Shown here: piece after piece, positions 27,026 through 34,986 of the stretch
Numbering within the stretch: position 1 is the first letter of the stretch
How the letters are laid out: every line of letters starts with the position of its first letter
Assembly (NCBI RefSeq): GCF_031679605.1
Contig: NZ_CP117522.1
Location: 4,216,001-4,280,000, forward strand
DNA from: Streptomyces luomodiensis
Lineage (GTDB): Bacteria > Actinomycetota > Actinomycetes > Streptomycetales > Streptomycetaceae
Direction: 5' to 3'
DNA: 64,000 bases
Program-made: the position numbers and the translations under genes
Notes under the pieces: generated by a model
What the model saw: only the letters and a program-made list of their open reading frames with translations
Databases searched by the model: none
Told to the model about the DNA's origin: nothing

Positions 27026-27603
27026 CGGCCCTGCTCCTTGCGGAGGTAGTCGCTCAGCTCATCGAGTTCGGCCCGGACGCGGTCGATGCGCTGGGGCCGG
27101 AGTGGCTGTTGCGGCTGTTGCGGCTGTTGCGCTTGTTGCTGCTGTTGCGGCTGAGAGTACGCCGGGGGGTGGGGCTGCCGCGGGACGAAGCCGTACGGCG
27201 GCGGTGCGGGCGCGTAACCGGGCGCCGGGAAGGGGGGCGGAGGCGGCGCGGCGACGGGCCCCCGGGCCACGCGGTGGTGCCGGATGTCGGCGATCAGATA
27301 GTGCGCGCTGACCCCGGCGGCCAGGCAGAACAGCACTGCCAGGGAAATGTACCCGAGCGTGCCCGGCTCGTCGTCCGGCCCGGTGCCGAGCTGCACCAGG
27401 GCCGCCATGACCAGCGCGCAGCTGACCCAGAACAGCACCCAGTCGAGCGGCCGGCGGCGCAGAATGGCGATCCGCAGCATCGCGGTCCAGGACAGGATGC
27501 CCAGGCTCAGCACGGTCACGGTCACCAGGACCACCCGCAGGAGGACCACCAGCGCGGTGGTGGCGGGGCGGGGCTGCGGCGGCGCGGGGAGATGGCCGTG
27601 CAT
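27022..27603 (-). CDS. Membrane protein with Pro/Gln-rich tail, partner of the kinase
   Basis: A 193-residue protein with three or four hydrophobic segments (about 17-40, 52-72, 85-108) and a cytoplasmic tail. The tail is low-complexity Pro/Ala/Gly/Tyr then Gln-rich (QPQQQQQAQQPQQPQQP), and it ends in a charged helix RIDRVRAELDELSDYLRKEQGR. I do not recognise a named domain. The start is ATG 27601-27603 with AGGAG six bases upstream. Because its stop codon overlaps the kinase start, the pair is translationally coupled; the tail could be a docking platform or substrate for the kinase. That is inference from context. Confidence 0.8.
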   Translation of the reverse strand: MHGHLPAPPQPRPATTALVVLLRVVLVTVTVLSLGILSWTAMLRIAILRRRPLDWVLFWVSCALVMAALVQLGTGPDDEPGTLGYISLAVLFCLAAGVSAHYLIADIRHHRVARGPVAAPPPPPFPAPGYAPAPPPYGFVPRQPHPPAYSQPQQQQQAQQPQQPQQPLRPQRIDRVRAELDELSDYLRKEQGR

Positions 27604-27644
27604 TACTGCTCCTGGAAGGGCCTGATGCCAAGGCATGCGAGGGA

Positions 27645-27681
27645 GTGCTGACGCCGAGAGGCGACACGGGGTGCTGACGCC
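27645..27681 (-). promoter_or_regulatory. Direct repeat upstream of the kinase operon
   Basis: GTGCTGACGCC occurs twice in direct orientation (27645-27655 and 27671-27681), 26 bp start to start, in the short region upstream of the membrane-protein/kinase operon. The spacing (~2.5 helical turns) and location fit a tandem regulator-binding site, but no regulator is identifiable. Confidence 0.3.
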
Positions 27682-27759
27682 TTTTGAGCGTATACATGGA
27701 CACGGCGGACCGAGCCCGGGTTGTACCGATCTCTGACGTGATTGGTCGTGGAATCGTGA

Positions 27760-29970
27760 TCAATGGGGCTCGACGGTGCCGTCCGCGAGCCCGTCGTACA
27801 GTCCCCGCACCAGCTGCTCGCCCAGCCGGGCCGCGTGCCGCAGGGACTCCTCGAAGGAGGCCAGGGTGCGGTAGCGCTCCCCGTAGCGCCGCTGCTCGGC
27901 GAGGGGCAGCCGGGGCAGCCGCAGCCGCCGGACGTCGAGCCGGGTGGCGGTGGAGGCGTAGCTGCTGGCCTGCCGCTGGTTGGCGCTGCCCCGCAGATAT
28001 CCGGCCAGGAACCAGGGGTCGAGCGCATCGGGGTCGGGCCGCAGCAGGCTCAGATTGCGCCCCAGCGCGGCCCCGGCGGTGGACTCGTCCACGACCCGGG
28101 CGACGGTGCCGCCGCCGATCAGCGGGACGACCACATCGCCGGGCTCGGTCAGCACGGGCTCCTCCCCCTCGGCCCCCTCTCCGGCGGAGCCGCTGGGGCC
28201 GGTCGCGGCCAGTACGTCCTGTTCGGTGAGGACGGGGAGGGAGCCGCCCGCCGCCGTCGTACCGCTCTTGAGCACGAGGGCGCCCGCGCGGGCGAGTTCG
28301 CCGACCGTGGTCATCGGCCGGCGGTCGGCGGCGGTCTGCTCGGCGCGGGGCCGGACGGGCGCGGCGGGGGTGAGCTCGGCGGTGCGGGTCAGGGTGGCGG
28401 TGAGCCGGTCCCGTACGGCGGCGAGTTCGGCGATCCCGCCGCCCGCGGCGGGCGGCGGGAGATGGCGGGCCGGGGCCAGGTCCACGTCGTCGTCGAGGAG
28501 TTCGATGACCGGCAGGACGCGGCACACTCCGGGCCGTTCGGGGGCGGCGCCCTCGCGGTCGAAGGCGTGCCAGGCGTCCAGGACGGTGGTCCGCACGGTC
28601 TGCCAGGGCAGTTTGCCGCGGCCGGACGGGGGGACGGCGGCACCTTGCGCGGCGGGACCCAGCGTGGCGGCGCCGGGCGCGGTGGGGCCCTCGGCCGGGG
28701 CCGCGACCGCCGCCGCGGCGTCGACGAGCAGGACGTGCGGGGCCGGGGGCTGTCCGGCCCCGGGGCGCCGCAGCACCCACAGGTGCAGCGGGATACCGTA
28801 CGGCGGCGCCGCCCCGGCAGGCAGCGCCACGACGGCCCGCAGCGCGCCGCGCCGCAGCAGATCGGCGCGGATACGGCGGCCGGAGCGGCGGGAGGCGGCG
28901 GCGGGGGGCATCAGCAGAACGGCGGTGCCGCCGTCCCGCACATGGGCCAGGGCGTGCTGGACCCAGGCCAGCTCGGACTCGGTCCGGGCGGGGAAGCCGT
29001 ACTCCCAGCGCGGGTCGTAGGCGAGTTCGTCATGGCCCCAGTTGCGCTCGTTGAACGGCGGATGGCAGACGACGGCGTCGACGGCCGTCCCCGGGAAGGC
29101 GTCGGCCCGCAGACTGTCTCCCCCGGCCACCCGCGCACGGGCGTCGGTGCCCAGCGCGAGCCGCAGCGCGGTGAGCGCGGCGAGGCCGGGGTCCCGCTCC
29201 TGTGCGTACACGCTCGCCGCCGCCCCCGCGGCCCCCAGCAGCCCCCCCGTCCCCGAAGCGGGATCGAGCACGGAACCGGCGGTGCCCGCACCGGCAGCCG
29301 GCGCGTCCGGCGCGCCGCGTCCGCCGGACGCCCCCTTCCCGCCAGGGGCCGCGGCCGCCCCTTGCCCCGGAGTGAGGCCCGCCAGTGCGGCCATCAGGGC
29401 GGCGGGGCCCGGCGGGGTGAGGGTGTACTGCCGGGGGTTGGCGTCCAGATGGCGGCCCAGCAGGAATTCGTACGCCTCGCGCGGGCCGAGTTCCGCGGCG
29501 AGCTCCGCCGCGCCGCGCAGCAGCGGCACCGTGGGGCCGAGCCCGGCCGGGTCCGGGAGGCACACCGGGTGGGTCTCGCCGAGCCGTGCGGTCAGGGCCG
29601 GGGCGAGGGCGACGGGCAGCATTTCGGCCAGCTGCTCATCGGCACCCTCGCTCAGCCGCCGCCAGACCGCGGGCCGGTCCCTGACCAGCAGGAGGACGGC
29701 TCCGACCTGGCACAGCGCGGCCGCGCCGCCCGCTGGATGCCCGGTGAGCAGCTGCCAGACGCGTTCGCGCAGCGGGACCTCGGCGAGCTTGCCCTGGGCG
29801 CGCAGCCAGCGCTCGATGTCGCCGAGCGCGAAGGTCGGGCTGGTCTCGGTGCCGCCCACCGGCTTGGGGAAGTCGGCGTGGCGGCGGCGCCAGTTGCTGA
29901 CGGCGGCGCGGCCCACCCCGGCGAGCCGGGCGATGCCCGCGGCGGTCACCTCTGCTGCGTTGTCCGGCAC
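27760..29970 (-). CDS. Orphan N6-adenine methylase-like protein with HTH and HsdS-like domain
   Basis: A 736-residue protein. Residues 1-45 form a helix-turn-helix (IARLAGVGRAAVSNWRRRHADFPKP). Residues ~160-430 are an HsdM-like Rossmann methylase: the SAM motif I is DPASGTGGLL (236-245), but the catalytic motif IV that should read NPPF/Y is CHPPF (302-306), with His in place of Asn. The C-terminal ~150 residues resemble half of a type I specificity subunit (EPGDVVVPLIGGGTVARVVDES, LDPWFLAGYLRGSANQRQAS, RLDVRRLRLPRLPLAEQRRYGERY). No restriction gene is nearby. The GTG start 29968-29970 has GGAG eight bases upstream. It may be a DNA-binding regulator derived from a methylase rather than an active modification enzyme. 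Confidence 0.82.
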   Translation of the reverse strand: MPDNAAEVTAAGIARLAGVGRAAVSNWRRRHADFPKPVGGTETSPTFALGDIERWLRAQGKLAEVPLRERVWQLLTGHPAGGAAALCQVGAVLLLVRDRPAVWRRLSEGADEQLAEMLPVALAPALTARLGETHPVCLPDPAGLGPTVPLLRGAAELAAELGPREAYEFLLGRHLDANPRQYTLTPPGPAALMAALAGLTPGQGAAAAPGGKGASGGRGAPDAPAAGAGTAGSVLDPASGTGGLLGAAGAAASVYAQERDPGLAALTALRLALGTDARARVAGGDSLRADAFPGTAVDAVVCHPPFNERNWGHDELAYDPRWEYGFPARTESELAWVQHALAHVRDGGTAVLLMPPAAASRRSGRRIRADLLRRGALRAVVALPAGAAPPYGIPLHLWVLRRPGAGQPPAPHVLLVDAAAAVAAPAEGPTAPGAATLGPAAQGAAVPPSGRGKLPWQTVRTTVLDAWHAFDREGAAPERPGVCRVLPVIELLDDDVDLAPARHLPPPAAGGGIAELAAVRDRLTATLTRTAELTPAAPVRPRAEQTAADRRPMTTVGELARAGALVLKSGTTAAGGSLPVLTEQDVLAATGPSGSAGEGAEGEEPVLTEPGDVVVPLIGGGTVARVVDESTAGAALGRNLSLLRPDPDALDPWFLAGYLRGSANQRQASSYASTATRLDVRRLRLPRLPLAEQRRYGERYRTLASFEESLRHAARLGEQLVRGLYDGLADGTVEPH

Positions 29971-30039
29971 CTGGCTGACTCCGTCCCGTGGTGCTGCTGT
30001 GGTGGCCCAGCATACCGACGATCAGTACACGCGGACCGG

Positions 30040-30104
30040 TTCACACCGTGAATCCTGTCTCCAACATTTCTATTGTTGACTCGGTTCACAAGCTCTGATC
30101 TTAT
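30040..30104 (+). promoter_or_regulatory. Promoter of the 30164 gene with palindrome
   Basis: TTGACT (30076-30081), a 17-base spacer and TCTTAT (30099-30104) form a good vegetative promoter about 60 bp upstream of the 30164 start. A palindrome TTCAC-ACC-GTGAA at 30040-30052 lies between this promoter and the divergent methylase gene, and CGGTTCACA from its left arm recurs at 30082-30090 inside the spacer, suggesting a repeated binding site. Confidence 0.6.
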
Positions 30105-30163
30105 GGGCCCATCGCACGAGGCTCACCACCGACCGCCCAGCACCCGAAAGGTGTCGATCCGCC

Positions 30164-30880
30164 ATGTCTCAGCAGCGGAAGCAGAAGAACTGGTTCGCCC
30201 GGCACAAGGTGCTCACCGGCGCCGGTGCGCTCATCACCGTCATCGCCCTGGGCAGTGCCGTCTCGGGCGCCGGAAGCGGCGACGACAAGGGCAACGGTCC
30301 GGACACGGCCGCCTCGTCCGCCGACGGCGGCTCCGGCAAGCACGGGAAGGAGGCCAAGGAGGCGGAGCCGAAGAAGACCAAGGCCGCCTTCAGCGGCGAC
30401 GGCACGCTCCAAGTCGGCACCGACGTCAGACCGGGCACCTACAGAACCACCGGCAACAGCGGCGGCATGTGCTACTGGGAGCGGGCCAAGGACTCCTCCG
30501 GGGAGCCCGACGCCATCCTCGCCAACGACAACGTCACCGGCAGCAGCTATGTGACGATCAAGGCCAGCGACAAGATCTTCACGTCACAGGGGTGCGAGGA
30601 CTGGGAGGCCGTCCCCGCGACCGCCTCCGGAACCCCGAAGACCGAGATGGCCGGCGACGGCATGTACCGGATCGGCGCGGACATCGCCCCCGGCACCTAC
30701 AAGTCCACCGGCAACGGCTCCGACAGCGGCTGCTACTGGGAGCGGAACAAGGACGCCCTGCACGGCATCGAATCGATCATCGCCAACGACAACGTCTCGG
30801 GGAACGCCATCGTGACCATCGGCGCCCAGGACGGCTATTTCAAGACCAACGGCTGCGAGAACTGGAAGAAGACGGGCTGA
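30164..30880 (+). CDS. Membrane-anchored protein with two copies of a small cysteine domain
   Basis: A 238-residue protein. A basic N-terminus and one hydrophobic segment (VLTGAGALITVIALGSAVSGAG, about 16-37) form a signal anchor. A Lys/Glu/Gly linker follows, then two homologous ~70-residue domains: GDGTLQVGTDVRPGTYRTTG ... MCYWERAKD ... VTIKASDKIFTSQGCEDW, and GDGMYRIGADIAPGTYKSTG ... GCYWERNKD ... VTIGAQDGYFKTNGCENW. Each has two Cys that probably form a disulfide outside the cell. The domain is common in actinobacterial secreted proteins, but no function is established. A good promoter lies upstream, and the lipoprotein gene downstream starts within its stop codon (TGATG). Confidence 0.85.
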   Translation: MSQQRKQKNWFARHKVLTGAGALITVIALGSAVSGAGSGDDKGNGPDTAASSADGGSGKHGKEAKEAEPKKTKAAFSGDGTLQVGTDVRPGTYRTTGNSGGMCYWERAKDSSGEPDAILANDNVTGSSYVTIKASDKIFTSQGCEDWEAVPATASGTPKTEMAGDGMYRIGADIAPGTYKSTGNGSDSGCYWERNKDALHGIESIIANDNVSGNAIVTIGAQDGYFKTNGCENWKKTG

Positions 30881-31629
30881 TGCGCTCCATCACGATCCTG
30901 GCGGCACTGTGCGCCGCCACCGCCCTCACCGCATGCGGGACCGACCAGCGCGAGGACACCTCGGACAAGGGATCCGCCACGGCCGCGGAGACCAAGGCCG
31001 CCGAGGGCATCACCGCCCTGACCGGCCCGCAGATCATCAACAGGGCCATCAAGACCACCAAGTCGGCGACCTCCCTGACCATCGACATGGACGGCATCGT
31101 CGACGGCGACCCCGTGAAGTACCACATGTCCTCGGACAGCAAGGGCGAGTGCACCGGCAGCATGACCATCGGCGACGGCACCGTCCGCCTGATCAAGACC
31201 GGTCACACGGCCTATATGAAGTACGACGCGGCCTTCTGGCGTGCGCAGGGCGGTGCGGACGGCGAGGCCGCGGCCAAGATGATCGGCGACCGCTGGACCA
31301 AGGCCGACGCCTCGGGCGCGGACGCCAAGGACCTCACCGCCATGTGTGACTCCGACCAGCTGCTCGCCGGGTTCTCGGCCGCCGACAACATCGCGCGCAA
31401 GGGCAGGGCCGCCACCGTGGACGGCCGGTCCGCGATCACGGTCACGGAGTCGGACGGCGACGAGACCTACACCGCCTATGTCGCCACGGAGGGCAAGCCG
31501 TACCTCCTCAAGCTGGTGACCAAGGGCGGCAAGGAGCCCGGCACGCTGCGGTTCGACGACTTCGACCGGCCCGTCGAGGCGAAGGCCCCCACCGGGGACA
31601 TCGTCGACCTCGACACCCTCGGCGACTGA
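30880..31629 (+). CDS. Lipoprotein, LppX/LprG-like
   Basis: A 249-residue lipoprotein starting at ATG 30880-30882, which overlaps the stop codon of the preceding gene. The signal peptide has a lipobox ending LTAC (Cys19). The mature part (ITALTGPQIINRAIKTTKSATSLTIDMDGIVDGDPV, then GDGTVRLIKTGHTAYMKYDAAFW, YLLKLVTKGGKEPGTLRFDDFDRPVEAKAP) has the beta-rich pattern of the LolA/LppX/LprAFG fold, which forms a hydrophobic lipid-binding cavity. The assignment rests on pattern only. Coupling to the duplicated-domain protein suggests both act together at the outer face of the membrane. Confidence 0.82.
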   Translation: MRSITILAALCAATALTACGTDQREDTSDKGSATAAETKAAEGITALTGPQIINRAIKTTKSATSLTIDMDGIVDGDPVKYHMSSDSKGECTGSMTIGDGTVRLIKTGHTAYMKYDAAFWRAQGGADGEAAAKMIGDRWTKADASGADAKDLTAMCDSDQLLAGFSAADNIARKGRAATVDGRSAITVTESDGDETYTAYVATEGKPYLLKLVTKGGKEPGTLRFDDFDRPVEAKAPTGDIVDLDTLGD

Positions 31630-31669
31630 CCGGAGTCTGGCCGGTCCTCCCGCGCGCTACGGCCGCCGG

Positions 31670-32377
31670 CTAACGCCCGCCCGAGCGCGCGGGCAGCTTC
31701 GTCGTGGGGCAGCCGCGCAGCACCCGCCGCATCGCGTCCTTCTCGGCCGAGGTCACCCACAGCCCGTACGCCTTCTTCACCGCCACCTGATGCGCCACAT
31801 AGTCACAGCGGTACGCCGTGTTGGGCGGCAGCCAGGTCGCCGCGTCGCCGTCTCCCTTACGGCGGTTGGCGGAGGCGTCCACGGCGATCAGGTTGAGCGG
31901 ATCGTTGGCGAACGCCACGCGCTTGTCCCGGTCCCACTTCTGGGCGCCCTTCTGCCAGGCGTCCGACAGCGCGACCACATGGTCGATGTCCACCTTGCTG
32001 CGGCCCCGCACGAACCGCACGGAGCGGCCGGTGTACGGGTCGTCGGTGAGCGTGCCCGAGGCGACCAGGCAGTGGCCGTCGCGGAACTTCACGTCCGTCA
32101 GATCCCGCTTGAGGATGTCCTCGCGGGTCCCGCAGCCGTTGTCGTCGGTGTCCACCCAGGAGCTGCCGAACTCGTCGCGCTCATAACCGGTCTTCGGCGC
32201 ACGCCCCTTGACTGTGAGAGAGGACACAGCCGACAGGGCCGATCCGGACACCGTGGCCCCGCCACCGCCCCCGCCTTTGTCCCCCTCCTGGTCACCGGCC
32301 GCGCAGCCGCCGACCGCCAGCAGCGCGGCCAGCAACGCCGCGGAACCCCGCACCGGTATGCGAACCCGTCCCCGCAA
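31670..32377 (-). CDS. Secreted HNH-family (DUF1524-like) nuclease lipoprotein
   Basis: About 235 residues. The N-terminus RGSAALLAALLAVGGC is a lipoprotein signal with Cys25 acylated, so the protein works outside the cell. The nuclease core is VDIDHVVALSDAWQKGAQKWD, then FANDPLNLIAVDASANRRKGD and AWL-like ATWLPPN, the HNH/DUF1524 pattern (DHVVxLxxAW ... NLxxVxxxxNxxKG). A Cys pair (CGTRE, HCLVA) probably stabilises it. Secreted nucleases of this type scavenge nucleic acids. The start is uncertain: TTG 32375-32377 with AAGGGGG upstream, or GTG 32351-32353; the longer frame to 32452 would overlap the divergent DUF2079 gene. It is divergent from that gene. Confidence 0.85.
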   Translation of the reverse strand: MRGRVRIPVRGSAALLAALLAVGGCAAGDQEGDKGGGGGGATVSGSALSAVSSLTVKGRAPKTGYERDEFGSSWVDTDDNGCGTREDILKRDLTDVKFRDGHCLVASGTLTDDPYTGRSVRFVRGRSKVDIDHVVALSDAWQKGAQKWDRDKRVAFANDPLNLIAVDASANRRKGDGDAATWLPPNTAYRCDYVAHQVAVKKAYGLWVTSAEKDAMRRVLRGCPTTKLPARSGGR

Positions 32378-32436
32378 CCTTCCCGCCCCCTTCGCGTATC
32401 TTTTCGCACAGACCGCCCACACGATAAGGACCCTGG

Positions 32437-33900
32437 ATGGACACGGCCGCAACCGCTCCGCCCGGCACCGGCGCCGAGGGGGCGACCGCCGTCACCACGG
32501 GACGTACCCGGCCGCTCACCCGGGCGGCCGCGCTGCGGCACCCGAGGGCCGACCCGTACTGGCTGGCCCTCGCCCTCTTCGCCGCCTTCACGGCGCTGTC
32601 GGTCTGCCGCTACCGCCGCATGGCCACCATGTCCTGGGACCTGGGCATCTTCGAACAGGCGATACGGGCGTACGCGCACTTCCAGGCCCCCATAGCCGAC
32701 CTCAAGGGCCCCGGCGCCAATATCCTCGGCGACCACTTCAGCCCCATCACGGCGCTGCTCGGACCCGTCTACCGGCTCTTCCCCGGCCCCGTCACCCTGC
32801 TGGTCGCGCAGGCGGCGCTGTTCGCCGTCTCCGCCGTCCCCGTCACCCGCGTCGCCGCCCGGCTGCTGGGGCGCGGCCGGGGGCTCGCGATCGGCATCGC
32901 CTACGGGGTGTCCTGGGGCATCCAGCGCGCCGTGGACTTCGACTTCCACGAGATCTGCTTCGCCGTCCCGCTCATCGCCTTCTCCCTGGAGGCGGTGATC
33001 CGCCGGCGCTGGTACGCGGCGATGCTGTGGGCCGTCCCGCTGGCCTTCGTCAAGGAGGACATGGGCGCCACGGTGGCCGCGATCGGCGCCGTCATCTGGC
33101 TCCGCGCCCGGCGCGACGGCGAGCGCGGGCCCCGTGTCGCCCCGCTCGCCGTCGCGCTGATGGGCTTCGGCGTCCTGGTCTCGGCGCTCGCGCTCGGCGT
33201 GGTCATCCCCGGCTTCAACGGCGCCGGTTCGTACGACTACTGGGACAAGGTCGGCAGCGGCGGCCCGCAGACCGGCACGATCCCGTTCGGCACCGCGCTG
33301 CGCACCCTGCTGTGGATCCTGCTGCCGACCACCGGTCTGCTGGCGCTGCGCTCCCCGCTGCTGCTGGCCGCCGTGCCCACCCTCGGCTGGCGCTTCGTCT
33401 CCCACGACGACCACTACTGGGGCACGGACTGGCACTACAGCGCGGTGCTGATGCCGATCGTCCTGCTGGCCCTGGTGGACGCCCTGGACCGCAGCCGGGA
33501 CTCCGCCCGGCCCTGGCTCGCCTCCTACGCCCGCCAGCTGCCCGCCGCGGTGTGCGGCGCGGCCCTGGCGCTGTCGTCCGCCATGCCCCTGTACGAGCTC
33601 ACCAGGAGCGCCACCTACGAGAAACCGGCGCAGGTCGGTGCGGTGGAGCGGCTGCTGGACCGGATTCCGGACGGGGCGACGGTGGAGGCCAACGTCGGGC
33701 CGATAAGCCGGCTCACCAGCCGCTGCCGGGTGCTGTGGGTCGGCGCCACCCAGGGCATACAGCCGGACTACATAGCCCTTCAGGAGCCGCCCGAGCGCAC
33801 CGCGCGGCAGGTGGTGGAGTACGCCGGACAGCTCCACCCGGGCACGCGGTACACGGCCATCGGCTCCACGTCCGGCTATTTCGTCCTCAAGCGGGGCTGA
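32437..33900 (+). CDS. DUF2079 polytopic membrane protein
   Basis: A 487-residue protein with about ten transmembrane segments. Family-typical loops are visible: MSWDLGIFEQAIRAYAHF near residue 65, ANILGDHFSPITALLGPVYRLFP, FDFHEICFAVPLIAFSLEA, FVKEDMGATVAA and SHDDHYWGTDWHYSAVLMPIV; the acidic DFHE and KED groups in membrane-edge loops resemble GT-C glycosyltransferase catalytic loops. The C-terminal ~130 residues are an extracellular domain (AQVGAVERLLDRIPDGATVEANVG). DUF2079 is probably a GT-C-like transferase of unknown substrate. A separate transcription unit, divergent from the HNH gene and convergent with the VOC gene. Confidence 0.85.
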   Translation: MDTAATAPPGTGAEGATAVTTGRTRPLTRAAALRHPRADPYWLALALFAAFTALSVCRYRRMATMSWDLGIFEQAIRAYAHFQAPIADLKGPGANILGDHFSPITALLGPVYRLFPGPVTLLVAQAALFAVSAVPVTRVAARLLGRGRGLAIGIAYGVSWGIQRAVDFDFHEICFAVPLIAFSLEAVIRRRWYAAMLWAVPLAFVKEDMGATVAAIGAVIWLRARRDGERGPRVAPLAVALMGFGVLVSALALGVVIPGFNGAGSYDYWDKVGSGGPQTGTIPFGTALRTLLWILLPTTGLLALRSPLLLAAVPTLGWRFVSHDDHYWGTDWHYSAVLMPIVLLALVDALDRSRDSARPWLASYARQLPAAVCGAALALSSAMPLYELTRSATYEKPAQVGAVERLLDRIPDGATVEANVGPISRLTSRCRVLWVGATQGIQPDYIALQEPPERTARQVVEYAGQLHPGTRYTAIGSTSGYFVLKRG

Positions 33901-33954
33901 GCCGGGCTCCGGGCCGGCCGGACCGGCCGCGCGCCGGACTACCGCCTGCGGTCC

Positions 33955-34737
33955 TCAGCGCATCGGCTTGGGGGCGATGAGGGCGAAGGACGCGCCCTGC
34001 GGATCCCGCACCACGGACATCCGGCCCGCCACCATGTCGTACGGCGGGCGCAGCACCGTGCCGCCCGCCGCGGACAGCTTGGCCGAGGACCGGTCGACGT
34101 CCCCGACGGCGAAGTAGACCAGCCAGTGCGGGGGCACCTCCGGCGGCATCCCCGCGCGCAGCGGCTGGAGCCCGCCGACCGTGCGGCCGTTGACGGACAG
34201 CGCGAAGTAGTCCTCGGCGCCCTCCATCGGGACCGACTCCAGGCCCAGCGCCTCGGCGTAGAACGCCGAGGCGGCCTCCCGGTCGGTGGTGTTGAGCTCG
34301 TTCCAGACCAGCGTGGAGACCTCGTTGACCAGGCCCGCGCCAGGGAAGGCGAGCGGCTGCCAGACGCCGAAGACGGTCCCCAGCGGGTCGGTCGCCACCA
34401 GCATCCGCCCGAGGTCCGTCACGTCCATGACCGGCAGCAGCACGGTGCCGCCGGCCCGGCTGACGGCCTCGGAGGTGGCCTGGGCGTCGGCGGAGCAGAA
34501 GTAGGTGGTCCAGACGGTCGGCGGCGGGGCCTCCTCGCCCACCGACTCCGCGGACATGACCCCGGCGACCGGCTTGCCCTTCAGGGTGCACATCACATAG
34601 CCGCCGGTCACCGGCGGACCGGCCGCCTCCTCCCAGCCGAACAGCCCGGAGTAGAAGTCCAGGGCGGCCCGCTGGTCGGGGACCATCAGATCGATCCAGC
34701 AGGGTGTTCCGGGCTGATAGGACGTGACTTCGGGCAT
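33955..34737 (-). CDS. VOC family protein (duplicated glyoxalase-like fold)
   Basis: A 260-residue cytoplasmic protein made of two vicinal-oxygen-chelate domains: residues ~10-125 (TPCWIDLMVPDQRAALDFYSGLFGWEE ... YVMCTLKGKPVAGVM ... LLPVMDVTDLGRMLVATDPLGTVFGVWQP) and ~135-258 (LVWNELNTTDREAASAFYAEALGLESV ... FALIAPK). Members include dioxygenases, antibiotic-binding and resistance proteins, and hydroxylase-like enzymes; no specific role can be assigned. The start is ATG 34735-34737 with GGAGG upstream; the longer frame adds 29 residues without a ribosome-binding site. Convergent with the DUF2079 gene. Confidence 0.85.
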   Translation of the reverse strand: MPEVTSYQPGTPCWIDLMVPDQRAALDFYSGLFGWEEAAGPPVTGGYVMCTLKGKPVAGVMSAESVGEEAPPPTVWTTYFCSADAQATSEAVSRAGGTVLLPVMDVTDLGRMLVATDPLGTVFGVWQPLAFPGAGLVNEVSTLVWNELNTTDREAASAFYAEALGLESVPMEGAEDYFALSVNGRTVGGLQPLRAGMPPEVPPHWLVYFAVGDVDRSSAKLSAAGGTVLRPPYDMVAGRMSVVRDPQGASFALIAPKPMR

Positions 34738-34924
34738 CGGGCCGCCTCCGTATCGCCACCTCCGGCCGCACGGCGGCCGGACGGGATGCCCCCACGGCCC
34801 ATTCTCCTCCGGCCCGGCGCGCACGCCACTCGGCGGGGACGGTTCACCGGATGCGGCCCGCGGCCTTTCAGGGAGGCGTGCGCCCGCCTTCCCGCGCCAA
34901 AATGCCGCTCGGGCCGGCCGAACG

Positions 34925-34967
34925 CGCCGGGCGGCGGCCGGCCTTCGGGGCCGACCGCCGCCCGGCG
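34925..34967 (-). terminator. Terminator hairpin after the L,D-transpeptidase gene
   Basis: A 13-bp perfect inverted repeat (CGCCGGGCGGCGG / CCGCCGCCCGGCG) with a further small inner stem, 20 bases past the stop of the L,D-transpeptidase gene. Confidence 0.75.
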
Positions 34968-34986
34968 GTGGTGAGAAGAGGGTGCG

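Noticed and set aside
27760..29970. Complete restriction-modification system
   Set aside because: No restriction endonuclease gene adjoins, and the methylase catalytic motif is altered.
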